The position numbers and the translations under genes are program-made. From Enterobacter cloacae (lineage in GTDB: Bacteria > Pseudomonadota > Gammaproteobacteria > Enterobacterales > Enterobacteriaceae), in contig AP022133.1 of the NCBI GenBank assembly GCA_014169315.1, forward strand, positions 2,294,001 to 2,358,000: a DNA stretch of 64,000 nt, read 5' to 3'. This document shows positions 27,700 through 36,057 of the stretch, piece by piece. The number at the start of each line of letters is the position of its first letter. Positions within the stretch are counted from its first letter, which is position 1. Under the pieces are notes generated by a model. The model saw only the letters and a program-made list of their open reading frames with translations. It was not told the origin of the DNA and ran no database searches.

Positions 27700-28488
27700 A
27701 TGCAGGAGATTGATTTTTATCTGGTTGATGCGTTTAGCTCAATCTCGTTTGGCGGAAACCCGGCGGCAGTTTGCCCGCTGAAGGCGTGGCTGCCGGATGA
27801 GACATTACTCAGGATGGCGCAACAGCATAATCAGTCGGAAACCGCGTTTTTTGTCTGCAGCCACGGCGGCATTGAATTACGCTGGTTTACCACGCTCACC
27901 GAAGTCAATCTCTGCGGCCACGCCACGCTTGCTGCCGCATATGTCCTGTTCAATGAACTGAATTACCCGGATCCCCGGATCCACTTTGATACCGCTTCCG
28001 GCAGGCTTACCGTCAGTCGTGAGGGGGACTGGATGACGCTGGATTTCCCGGCCTGTCCGACGCAGGAACAAATCCCGCCACCGGAGATGCTTTCTGCACT
28101 GGGTATCCGTCACTATGTTGAAGCCCGTAAAGGGCGTGCCTGGGTAGTGGTACTGGAAAACCGCCAGCAGGTTGAGGCCATCACGCCGAACATTTCGGCG
28201 ATGACGCCCGGTGAACATAAGGTTGCCGTTACGGCGCGTGGAGACGGGGACTATGATTTTGTCAGTCGCTTTTTCTCACCGGGTGTTGCCGTCTGGGAAG
28301 ATCCGGTCACCGGCTCCGCGCACACGATGTTGATCCCTTACTGGAGTGAAAAACTGGGGAAAACGGCGATGTTCGCCCGTCAGGTGTCAGCCCGTGGGGG
28401 AGACGTGCGTTGCGAGCTGAAGGGGAGCCGCGTTCTGATGAGTGGGCTGGCATCACTTTATTTGAAAGGCACAGTATTTCTGCGCTAA
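27700..28488 (+). CDS. PhzF-family isomerase, first of a tandem pair
   Basis: This 262-residue protein belongs to the PhzF/YddE family (diaminopimelate-epimerase fold, cytoplasmic). The conserved catalytic-type Glu is in HNQSETAFF, and the family motifs NLCGHATLAAAYVLF, FVSRFFSPG and EDPVTGSAHTML are intact. The substrate of most enterobacterial members is unknown. ATG 27700 follows AGGTGG and gives the usual N-terminus; the frame from 27607 overlaps the marC end. A paralogue follows after 27 bp. Confidence 0.88.
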   Translation: MQEIDFYLVDAFSSISFGGNPAAVCPLKAWLPDETLLRMAQQHNQSETAFFVCSHGGIELRWFTTLTEVNLCGHATLAAAYVLFNELNYPDPRIHFDTASGRLTVSREGDWMTLDFPACPTQEQIPPPEMLSALGIRHYVEARKGRAWVVVLENRQQVEAITPNISAMTPGEHKVAVTARGDGDYDFVSRFFSPGVAVWEDPVTGSAHTMLIPYWSEKLGKTAMFARQVSARGGDVRCELKGSRVLMSGLASLYLKGTVFLR

Positions 28489-28515
28489 ATACTTATAACA
28501 ACAGAGGAAGAGACT

Positions 28516-29307
28516 ATGCAGGAAATTGACTTTTATCTGGTAGATGCCTTCAGCGACAGAGCGTTTGGCGGTAACGCTGCGGCGGTGTGTCCGCTGGAAG
28601 AGTGGCTGCCGGATGAAACATTGCTCAAAATGGCGCAACAGCATAACCAGTCGGAAACGGCGTTTTTTGTTCGTACGGACAGCGGGTTTGAGCTGCGCTG
28701 GTTCACCACTCTGGGTGAAATTAATCTGTGCGGCCATGCAACGCTGGCAACGTCCCATGTCATCTTCGAATATCTTGATTACCCGCATGCCGAAATCACT
28801 TTTTCAACACGCTTCGTGGGCGATTTGACGGTAAAACGCAGTGGCGACTGGCTGACGCTGAATTTCCCGGCGTGGTCGACGGAGGCGGTCGACAATCCAC
28901 CGGCGTTGCTGTTTAGCGCGCTGGGGATCAGTGAAGCCAAAGAGGTTCGCGTCGGGCGGGATTATATGGTGGTGCTGGAAAGTCAGCAGCAGGTGGAAGC
29001 GTTAACCCCGGATATCGCGGCGATGCTGCCGCTGGATAAAATGGTCTGCATCACGGCACCGGGTGAGCAGTACGATTTTGTCAGCCGTTTCTTCTGCCCG
29101 GGTGAAGGGGTACCGGAAGATCCGGTGACGGGATCGGCACACAGCATGTTGATTCCCTACTGGGGTGAAAAACTGGGCAAAACGCAGATGAATGCCCGCC
29201 AGGTGTCAGCCCGTGGCGGGGATTTACGCTGTGAGCTGAAGGGCGACCGCGTGCTGATTGGCGGACAGGCTACGTTGTATCTGAAAGGGCGTATCTTTCT
29301 GCGCTAA
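28516..29307 (+). CDS. PhzF-family isomerase, second of a tandem pair
   Basis: This 263-residue paralogue matches the preceding gene at 48 of the first 60 residues by my count and keeps the same motifs (HNQSETAFF, NLCGHATLATSHVIF, FVSRFFCPG, EDPVTGSAHSML). It has a strong GAGGAAGAG site and probably shares a transcript with its partner. The pair looks like a local duplication. The two enzymes could form a hetero-oligomer or act on related substrates; neither is shown by sequence. Confidence 0.88.
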   Translation: MQEIDFYLVDAFSDRAFGGNAAAVCPLEEWLPDETLLKMAQQHNQSETAFFVRTDSGFELRWFTTLGEINLCGHATLATSHVIFEYLDYPHAEITFSTRFVGDLTVKRSGDWLTLNFPAWSTEAVDNPPALLFSALGISEAKEVRVGRDYMVVLESQQQVEALTPDIAAMLPLDKMVCITAPGEQYDFVSRFFCPGEGVPEDPVTGSAHSMLIPYWGEKLGKTQMNARQVSARGGDLRCELKGDRVLIGGQATLYLKGRIFLR

Positions 29308-29318
29308 CGGATATCGGC

Positions 29319-29346
29319 GTGTGGGAGGCTCCAGGTGCTCCCACAC
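29319..29346. terminator. Hairpin between phzF pair and the convergent dehydrogenase
   Basis: GTGTGGGAG pairs with CTCCCACAC around a 10-base loop. There is no proper T tract on either side, so it is a probable but not certain transcription stop shared by convergent genes. Confidence 0.5.
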
Positions 29347-29374
29347 ATTCGCCGTGATGCCATGCTCAGGCCCG

Positions 29375-30319
29375 TCACGGCAGGCGGGCAATGTTATTTT
29401 TAATCACGTCAACCGAGTGGCGGAATTTGACCCGTTCCTCTTCCGCCAGTTGCAATTCGATAATTTGCTGAACCCCGCCTTGTGCCAGCACGGCGGGCAC
29501 GCCGATGGCCACGCCATCAACGCCGTATTCACCGTCCAGGATGCAGGAAATGGCCAGCGCACGGTGGCTGCCGGTAAAGATATTACGGCAAATCTCCGCG
29601 ATGGTTCCGGCGATGCCGTATTCGGTGCAGCCTTTACGGTTGTAGATTTCAAACCCCAGCTTGCGCACTTTCTCAGCCAGCGCTTCCCGATCCAGCGCCT
29701 GCCCGGTATGCCGCAGGTACACTTCACCAATGGGTGAACCGTACACCGACGAATGCGACCACACCGGGAACTGGGTATCACCATGTTCACCGAGGATAAA
29801 GGCATCGATGCTCTGCGCACCGATGTCCAGCACCTGTGCCAGCGTGCGGCGCAGACGGGTGGTGTCCAGCCAGACGCCGGTACCAATGACCTGGTGACGT
29901 GGCAGACCAGAGAGTTTCCACACCTGCCAGGTGATGATGTCGCACGGGTTGGTGGCTATCAGAAAAATGCCCTTAAATCCGTTCTCCATCATTTGTGGCA
30001 CAATGCTTTTGACAATACGCGCCGTGTTGGTCAATTCATCCAGTCGGGTTTGCCCGGGTTTTAGCGCACCACCTGATACGGTAATGACCGCGATATCCAC
30101 ATCGGCACACTCACTGACCTCGCGGGTTGAAATGGTCATCATGCCCGGCATATACGCGGCTGCGTCGCTGAGATCCTGCGCATGGCCTTCTGCGCGTTCG
30201 CGGTTGAGATCGACAAGGAGGATCTCTTCACAAATATTTTGATTCAGCAGGGCGTAAGCCGCAGATGCGCCAACGTTGCCTGCGCCAATGATCATCACTT
30301 TACGGGCTTTGGTATTCAT
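29375..30319 (-). CDS. Lactate/malate dehydrogenase family oxidoreductase
   Basis: This 314-residue NAD-dependent L-2-hydroxyacid dehydrogenase has the nucleotide-binding GAGNVGASAAY, VTSG-type AVITVSGGALKPG, the NPCDIIT segment, and the catalytic His in GEHGDTQFPVWS. In true L-lactate dehydrogenases the specificity loop reads NQKPGETR and in malate dehydrogenases an Arg replaces Gln; here the loop is ALKPGQTR, with Leu at that position. A larger or non-polar side chain on the substrate is therefore likely (inference). ATG 30319 starts the Rossmann fold; the frame to 30427 is not needed. Its neighbour is the ptrR regulator in the same direction. Confidence 0.86.
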   Translation of the reverse strand: MNTKARKVMIIGAGNVGASAAYALLNQNICEEILLVDLNRERAEGHAQDLSDAAAYMPGMMTISTREVSECADVDIAVITVSGGALKPGQTRLDELTNTARIVKSIVPQMMENGFKGIFLIATNPCDIITWQVWKLSGLPRHQVIGTGVWLDTTRLRRTLAQVLDIGAQSIDAFILGEHGDTQFPVWSHSSVYGSPIGEVYLRHTGQALDREALAEKVRKLGFEIYNRKGCTEYGIAGTIAEICRNIFTGSHRALAISCILDGEYGVDGVAIGVPAVLAQGGVQQIIELQLAEEERVKFRHSVDVIKNNIARLP

Positions 30320-30460
30320 CGTTATTCCATGAGGTTTACGGCCAACGCCAACAAAATTACTGCCGGGCGCGGTTGCGTGCAACAGATGACGGAAAGCATA
30401 AGTTAATACTATGAAGCGCTGTGACATGGCTGCACGATGTTGACGACCCGTTAAGCCTGT

Positions 30461-31339
30461 TTATGGAGAAGGCACCGGGTGAAGACGTTCGTTTAGCAGC
30501 GCGATAAAAGCTTCAAGTTGACGGGTCATTGCCCCGCGACGCCATACCAGCCAGGTGGTCAGCCAGCGCCAGTTTTCTGCCAGTGGCCAGGCTTCAACCT
30601 GGTGATGACCGGGCATACTTTCCAGCATGGAACGTGGCATCAGCGCAATGCCTGCGCCAGCAATGACGCAGGCCAGCATCCCGTGATACGACTCCATTTC
30701 GTGAATGCGCCCGGGCGTTGCCCGGTCTGCATGAAACCAGCTCTCCAGATGTCGGCGATAAGAACAGTTGGCGCGAAAGGCATACACATCGCTGCCGCTC
30801 ACCTGCATGGCCCGCGTCACGTTCGCGTGCCCGGCGGGTGTGACCAGCATCATCTCTTCCCGGTAGACCGGCATTCCTTCCAGTTCCGGGTGCGACAGCG
30901 GTCCGTCGACAAATGCAGCGCTTAAGGTTCCCTCCAGTACGCCGTCGATCATCGTTCCGGATGGGCCGGTTGAGAGGGCGAACTGAATACGCGGATAGCG
31001 CTGGTTAAACTGCGCCAGACTTTCAGGAATGCGCACGGCGGCGGTACTCTCCAGTGCGCCGAGGGCGAATAACCCCTGAGGTTCATCTCCGGCAACGACC
31101 ATCCGCGCCTCGTCAACCAGCGCCAGGATCTGCTTGCTGTAGCGCAGGAAGTTGTGACCGGCTGGCGATAAACGCAGGCGCTGGTTCTCGCGAATAAACA
31201 GCTCCACGCCGAGATCGGCTTCAAGCTGGCGGATGCGGGTCGTCAGGTTTGACGGAACACGATGCACTTTTTGCGCGGCCTGGGTGATGCTGCCGGTGAG
31301 CGCAACGGCGTTAAACATTTCAAGCTGAGTTAAGTCCAT
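30461..31339 (-). CDS. ptrR: LysR-family regulator PtrR
   Basis: The 292-residue product has a LysR DNA-binding domain at 1-60 ([20 protein letters not shown]) and an effector domain. It occupies the E. coli ptrR (YneJ) position, divergent from sad. In E. coli PtrR controls sad and glnA-related putrescine and GABA use as a nitrogen source. An inverted repeat in the 99-bp divergent region is a likely operator. Confidence 0.92.
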   Translation of the reverse strand: MDLTQLEMFNAVALTGSITQAAQKVHRVPSNLTTRIRQLEADLGVELFIRENQRLRLSPAGHNFLRYSKQILALVDEARMVVAGDEPQGLFALGALESTAAVRIPESLAQFNQRYPRIQFALSTGPSGTMIDGVLEGTLSAAFVDGPLSHPELEGMPVYREEMMLVTPAGHANVTRAMQVSGSDVYAFRANCSYRRHLESWFHADRATPGRIHEMESYHGMLACVIAGAGIALMPRSMLESMPGHHQVEAWPLAENWRWLTTWLVWRRGAMTRQLEAFIALLNERLHPVPSP

Positions 31340-31354
31340 AGTATTCTCGATTCG

Positions 31355-31379
31355 TGAATAAGGTGGTTAGTATTATTCA
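31355..31379. promoter_or_regulatory. Inverted repeat between ptrR and sad
   Basis: TGAATAA (31355-31361) and TTATTCA (31373-31379) are perfect arms separated by 11 bp, a geometry typical of LysR-type sites. It lies 15 bp upstream of the ptrR start and 59 bp upstream of sad. Confidence 0.6.
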
Positions 31380-31438
31380 TTTTTAAGAAATAGCAGAGTG
31401 CGCCACAATGAATCAACTGTTATTGCGTGGAGATAACC

Positions 31439-32827
31439 ATGACATATTCCTCTGTTACACATGCTCTGTCTGTTAACCCGGCGACGGGCGTTACGCTGGC
31501 CGCTTATCCGTGGGCGACTGCCGAAGAAGTTGAACGCGCGGTTGCGCAGGCCGATGCCGGTTTTCGTCAGTGGCGAAATGAAAGCGTTTCGTACCGGGCG
31601 CAGAAACTGCGCGATCTCGGTGCGGCGCTACGTAACCGCGCAGAAGAGATGGCGCAGGAGATGTCCCGTGAGATGGGCAAACCTGTTCTGCAGGCGCGTG
31701 CGGAAGTGACGAAATCTGCCAGCCTGTGCGACTGGTATGCCGAACACGGCCCGGCGATGCTGCACGCAGAAGCAACCCTGGTGGAAAACCACAATGCGGT
31801 CATCGAGTACCGACCGCTGGGGCCAATTCTGGCGGTCATGCCGTGGAACTTCCCGCTCTGGCAGGTGCTGCGTGGTGCAGTACCCATTCTACTGGCCGGG
31901 AACAGCTATCTGCTCAAGCATGCACCAAACGTTCTCGGCTCGGCGGAACTTATCGCGCAGGTTTTTGCGGATGCGGGTTTCCCGCAAGGCGTCTTTGGCT
32001 GGGTTAATGCGACAAACGAGGGTGTCAGTCAGGCGATTAACGATCGCCGTATTGCTGCGGTTACCGTGACCGGCAGCGTGCGTGCCGGGGCGGCAATTGG
32101 TGCGCAGGCGGGCGCAGCGCTGAAAAAATGCGTGCTGGAACTGGGCGGTTCCGATCCCTTTATCGTTCTGAACGATGCCTCTCTGGAGCTGGCCGTGAAA
32201 GCGGCAGTGGCCGGGCGTTACCAGAACACCGGGCAAGTGTGCGCGGCAGCAAAACGTTTCATCGTAGAAGAGGGGATTGCTGATGCCTTCACCCAGCGTT
32301 TTGTCGCGGCGGTTGCGGCGCTGAAAATGGGCGAACCCGATCGGGAAGAGAACTATATTGGCCCTATGGCACGTTTTGACCTGCGTGATGAGCTGCATCA
32401 GCAGGTGCAGGCCACGCTGGCGGAAGGGGCGACGTTGCTGTTGGGTGGAGAGAAAATTGCCGGTGACGGTAACTATTACGCACCAACCGTGCTGGGTAAT
32501 GTCACCCCTGATATGACGGCATTTCGTCAGGAGCTGTTTGGCCCGGTGGCGGCCATTACGGTTGCCAGAGATGCAGAGCATGCGTTGCAGCTGGCTAATG
32601 ATAGTGACTTTGGCCTTTCTGCCACGGTCTTTACTGCGGATACAACGCTTGCGGAGAAATTCTCCCGCGAACTGGAGTGCGGCGGGGTGTTTATCAATGG
32701 CTATAGCGCCAGCGATGCGCGGGTGGCTTTTGGTGGCGTGAAGAAGAGCGGCTTTGGTCGTGAACTTTCTCACTTCGGTTTGCACGAATTCTGTAATGTG
32801 CAGACGGTGTGGAAAGACCGGGTGTAA
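31439..32827 (+). CDS. sad: Succinate semialdehyde dehydrogenase Sad
   Basis: Sad (462 residues, identical in length to E. coli Sad/YneI) oxidises succinate semialdehyde from GABA and putrescine breakdown with NAD+. It has PWNFPLWQ, VTVTGSVRAGAAIG, the catalytic Glu in LELGGSDPF and catalytic Cys in GQVCAAAKR. ATG 31439 is preferred over GTG 31427 because it matches the family start and follows GGAGA. Confidence 0.96.
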   Translation: MTYSSVTHALSVNPATGVTLAAYPWATAEEVERAVAQADAGFRQWRNESVSYRAQKLRDLGAALRNRAEEMAQEMSREMGKPVLQARAEVTKSASLCDWYAEHGPAMLHAEATLVENHNAVIEYRPLGPILAVMPWNFPLWQVLRGAVPILLAGNSYLLKHAPNVLGSAELIAQVFADAGFPQGVFGWVNATNEGVSQAINDRRIAAVTVTGSVRAGAAIGAQAGAALKKCVLELGGSDPFIVLNDASLELAVKAAVAGRYQNTGQVCAAAKRFIVEEGIADAFTQRFVAAVAALKMGEPDREENYIGPMARFDLRDELHQQVQATLAEGATLLLGGEKIAGDGNYYAPTVLGNVTPDMTAFRQELFGPVAAITVARDAEHALQLANDSDFGLSATVFTADTTLAEKFSRELECGGVFINGYSASDARVAFGGVKKSGFGRELSHFGLHEFCNVQTVWKDRV

Positions 32828-32857
32828 TTCCCCGCCTGGCGGTGCTGCACTTACACG

Positions 32858-32937
32858 GGCCGACGGTTTTGTCGGCCGGGTAAAATGAAGTCACCACCCG
32901 GTAAAGAAGGCCTTCAACACGAAGGCCTTTGTCATTT
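32858..32937 (+). terminator. Two hairpins after sad, the second a likely terminator
   Basis: The first hairpin pairs GGCCGAC (32858-32864) with GTCGGCC (32871-32877). The second pairs GAAGGCCTT-type arms (from 32906 and 32922) and is followed by TTTGTCATTTTT. Together they separate sad from the chemoreceptor gene. Confidence 0.7.
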
Positions 32938-33008
32938 TTATGCAATGGTTCTGTCATTTTCGTTTCGTAGACTCGCTCGCGTCTAACGTATTGTTACAGA
33001 AGAAAATT

Positions 33009-34598
33009 ATGAACCTAACGCGAATTTTTTGCCGTATTGCGCAGCGTATCATCCCACGTCAGTTTGGTCTGCTGGTCGGTATTTTTTGTATTATTGGACT
33101 TTTCTCCGCACTGCAACTTTCCTCCTCATTTTTGCTGACCGGCTCCCTGAAAGAAGCTCAACGCAATGAACAACATAATCAACTGGCCTATCAGCAGCAG
33201 GGCAAGCTGGATTTGGCGCGTGTTTCCCTGCTGGCGGCCAGCGATTTGCTAAACCGCTCCGGTGTTTATTTTATGCAGGATAAAGAGACCGGCTCTGAGG
33301 GGAGCTGGCATAGCCTGATGGACGAGGCGCAAAAAGCCCTGGATGCCTCTCAGCAAGCGTGGAATGCCTGGCTGGCTCTCCATCCACCGAAAGACGATGC
33401 GCTGGTAAATAGTTATCAGCTTTTCTACGATGCCATTAAAGAGCAGGCGGAAGGGCTTACCAAAAACAACTCCATTGACGCCTTTTTTGCCGTACCTGCT
33501 CAGGCCTTTCAGACTGACTTTAACGACAACTATGCGCGGTATCAGCAGCTCAGCGAGAAGCAGGCAATAAAAGGGCGACAGTCGTTACTGGAACAGCTTT
33601 CAGGTCTGCAAACGTTATTCCTGTTTGCACCGGTTGTGCTGCTGGCAATTGCCATTATGGTCTGGTTCGGGATGGCAAAATGGGTGATTACACCGCTGCG
33701 TCGGTTGATTGCACATATTAACCTGCTGGCTGCAGGCGATCTCTCCGCTACTCCGCCAGGGGTGATGCGCTTTAACCGGGAAATTGGGCAGCTCAGCGCC
33801 AGTATTACCACCATGCAGCACGGGTTACAGCAGCTGGTGACGCAGGTCAGCGATGCCACGACCTCGATGGTCGAGAATATTGGTTCTCTCGCGCAGGGTA
33901 ATCAAAAACTGTATCAGCAGTCGGCACGGCAGGCGAAAGAGCTGGAAGAGGTCACGGCACATATTGCGTCGCTGGAAACCCACGTTGAGGGCAATACCGG
34001 TTATGCGAAGCTTGCCAGTTCGCGCGCAGATGAAGCCCGCCAGGCTGCGGCGGGCGGTGACCAGATGATGTCTACCGTGAATGCCTCCATGCAGGCGATC
34101 GTTGACCGATCCTCAGAGATGCGTGGGATCGTGGCGATGATCGACAGCGTGGCATTTCAGACCAACATTCTGGCGCTGAATGCGGCAATTGAAGCGGCAC
34201 ACGCGGGGAACCAGGGGCGCGGGTTTGCCGTCGTCGCCCGGGAAGTCGGTCTGCTTGCCAGAAAGAGCAGTCATTCGACACAGACCATTCAGGAGCTGAT
34301 TAACCATTCCCTGCAGGGTATTGAAGACGGTTCAAAAGCGGTTAATCGCCTGGAGGATAACCTGCAACAGGTGACCGGGCTGGTGGGTAATTTAAGCAGT
34401 TTGCTGAATGATATCTCAACGGCCACCCTGAGCCAGGGCGAGAGCATTCATCAGATGACGCGCCAGCTCCAGGCGTTAAATCAGGTGTCCCGTCAGACCG
34501 ATGCGCTGGTTTCTGACGCGTCGGATGCGTCTGAACGTCTGCATAAAGAGTCCGATCTTTTGTTGCAGGCCGTTTCGCGTTTTCGCCTTACCGCCTGA
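33009..34598 (+). CDS. Methyl-accepting chemotaxis protein
   Basis: The 529-residue protein is an inner-membrane chemoreceptor. It has a first membrane span at about 22-42, a roughly 150-residue four-helix periplasmic domain of the Tar type, a second span at about 200-220, a HAMP domain, and the signalling helices with hairpin tip FQTNILALNAAIEAAHAGNQ. The C-terminus ends in RFRLTA with no NWETF-type CheR/CheB tether. ATG 33009 begins the cytoplasmic start before TM1. It is inserted between sad and glsB, which are adjacent in E. coli. The ligand is unknown; nearby GABA and glutamine genes suggest an amine or amino acid (weak inference). Confidence 0.92.
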   Translation: MNLTRIFCRIAQRIIPRQFGLLVGIFCIIGLFSALQLSSSFLLTGSLKEAQRNEQHNQLAYQQQGKLDLARVSLLAASDLLNRSGVYFMQDKETGSEGSWHSLMDEAQKALDASQQAWNAWLALHPPKDDALVNSYQLFYDAIKEQAEGLTKNNSIDAFFAVPAQAFQTDFNDNYARYQQLSEKQAIKGRQSLLEQLSGLQTLFLFAPVVLLAIAIMVWFGMAKWVITPLRRLIAHINLLAAGDLSATPPGVMRFNREIGQLSASITTMQHGLQQLVTQVSDATTSMVENIGSLAQGNQKLYQQSARQAKELEEVTAHIASLETHVEGNTGYAKLASSRADEARQAAAGGDQMMSTVNASMQAIVDRSSEMRGIVAMIDSVAFQTNILALNAAIEAAHAGNQGRGFAVVAREVGLLARKSSHSTQTIQELINHSLQGIEDGSKAVNRLEDNLQQVTGLVGNLSSLLNDISTATLSQGESIHQMTRQLQALNQVSRQTDALVSDASDASERLHKESDLLLQAVSRFRLTA

Positions 34599-34660
34599 CG
34601 CAACATATAAGCGTCTGTTATACTCGCAGCCCGTTTTAGCCTGAGGGCAAGGAGCAAAGT

Positions 34661-35587
34661 GTGGCTGCGGTCATCCATAATGAGATGCTGGACGAGATTC
34701 TGGCGCAGGTTCGCCCATTACTCGGAAAAGGGAAGGTTGCCGACTATATTCCGGCCCTGGCCTCTGTCAGCGGTAATAAGCTGGGCATTGCCATCTGTAC
34801 GGTAGACGGGCAGCGTTACCAGGCCGGTGACGCGACCGAACGTTTTTCTATTCAGTCCATTTCGAAAGTGCTGAGTCTGGTTGCGGCGATGCGCCAGTAT
34901 CAGGAAGACGAGATCTGGCTGCGCGTGGGCAAAGATCCCTCCGGTCAGCCATTTAACTCGCTGCTTCAGCTCGAAATGGAGCAGGGTAAACCGCGTAATC
35001 CCTTTATCAATGCCGGGGCGCTGGTGGTGTGCGATATGCTGCAAAGCCGTCTCAGCGCTCCTCGTCAGAGAATGCTCGAAATTGTGCGCCAGCTTTCGGG
35101 CGTTGCGGATATTGCTTACGATACCGTTGTGGCTCGCTCGGAATTTGAACATTCTGCCCGCAATGCGGCCATCGCGTGGCTGATGAAATCTTTTGGCAAT
35201 TTCCATAACGATGTCGCGACCGTGTTGCAAAACTACTTCCATTACTGCGCGCTGAAAATGAGCTGTGTTGAACTGGCGCAGACCTTTTTGTTCCTGGCGC
35301 ATCAGGGGTATGCTCCGCATCTCGGTCAGGAAGTCGTCTCTCCCCTGCAGGCTCGCCAGGTGAATGCCCTGATGGCAACCAGCGGGATGTATCAGAACGC
35401 CGGGGAGTTTGCCTGGCGCGTTGGCCTGCCCGCCAAATCGGGCGTCGGTGGTGGAGTGGTGGCGATTGTGCCGCATGAAATGGCGATTGCCGTCTGGAGC
35501 CCGGAGCTGGATGAAACGGGAAATTCGCTGGCCGGTGTGACGGTGCTGGAGCAACTGACCCAGCGTCTGGGACGCTCCGTCTACTGA
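34661..35587 (+). CDS. glsB: Glutaminase 2
   Basis: GlsB (308 residues) hydrolyses glutamine to glutamate and ammonia in the cytoplasm. It is a serine-type glutaminase with Ser-X-X-Lys in [12 protein letters not shown] and conserved [15 protein letters not shown] and [16 protein letters not shown] 34661 gives the same N-terminal length as E. coli GlsB. It overlaps yneG by one base. Confidence 0.96.
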   Translation: MAAVIHNEMLDEILAQVRPLLGKGKVADYIPALASVSGNKLGIAICTVDGQRYQAGDATERFSIQSISKVLSLVAAMRQYQEDEIWLRVGKDPSGQPFNSLLQLEMEQGKPRNPFINAGALVVCDMLQSRLSAPRQRMLEIVRQLSGVADIAYDTVVARSEFEHSARNAAIAWLMKSFGNFHNDVATVLQNYFHYCALKMSCVELAQTFLFLAHQGYAPHLGQEVVSPLQARQVNALMATSGMYQNAGEFAWRVGLPAKSGVGGGVVAIVPHEMAIAVWSPELDETGNSLAGVTVLEQLTQRLGRSVY

Positions 35588-35949
35588 TGTCGGCTCTGGA
35601 AGCGCTATTTTCCCGCCTGGCACGCTCGACCTTTCGCTCGCGGTTTCGCTTAGGGCACAAGGAACGGCAATACTGCTGGGATAAAGGGGCGGAAACCATT
35701 GACCAGCACGCCGCCGATTTTATTGCTCAGCGTCTTGCTCCTGCGCATCCGGCGAATGACGGGAAACAGACACCGATGCGCGGTCACCCGGTATTTATCG
35801 CCCAGCATGCCACCGCCACCTGCTGTCGTGGCTGTCTGGCTAAATGGCACAATATCCCGCAGGGCGTCCCGCTCAGTGCACAGCAACAGCATTACATCGT
35901 TGGGGTGATCCATCACTGGCTGGTGCTGCAAATGAACACCCAAAATTGA
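35587..35949 (+). CDS. yneG: DUF4186 protein YneG
   Basis: YneG (120 residues) matches E. coli YneG. A Cys-rich segment CCRGCLAKWH near residue 81, with a further upstream Cys (QYCWDKG), could bind metal. Function is unknown. It overlaps the glsB stop (TGATG), so the two are co-translated. Confidence 0.92.
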   Translation: MSALEALFSRLARSTFRSRFRLGHKERQYCWDKGAETIDQHAADFIAQRLAPAHPANDGKQTPMRGHPVFIAQHATATCCRGCLAKWHNIPQGVPLSAQQQHYIVGVIHHWLVLQMNTQN

Positions 35950-36021
35950 TGAGTTATGATCCTGTTGTCAATGTGTTATATATGCATGCTAAATTACGTA
36001 CATTCACGCTGATGACCGCAA

Positions 36022-36042
36022 ATAATTACCATAAGTAATTAT
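36022..36042. promoter_or_regulatory. AT-rich inverted repeat upstream of dgcF
   Basis: ATAATTAC and GTAATTAT are perfect 8-bp arms around CATAA, ending 15 bp before the dgcF start codon. It could be an operator or a leader hairpin that hides the ribosome-binding region. Confidence 0.4.
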
Positions 36043-36057
36043 ATGGATTGATATTTA

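Noticed and set aside
31889..32785. 298-residue minus-strand open frame opposite sad
   Set aside because: Antisense to a well-conserved dehydrogenase; no independent support.
32940..33008. Flagellar sigma-28 promoter upstream of the chemoreceptor
   Set aside because: I looked for TAAA and GCCGATAA elements at proper spacing and found no convincing match.
34718..35623. 301-residue minus-strand open frame opposite glsB
   Set aside because: Antisense shadow of glsB with no recognisable domain.
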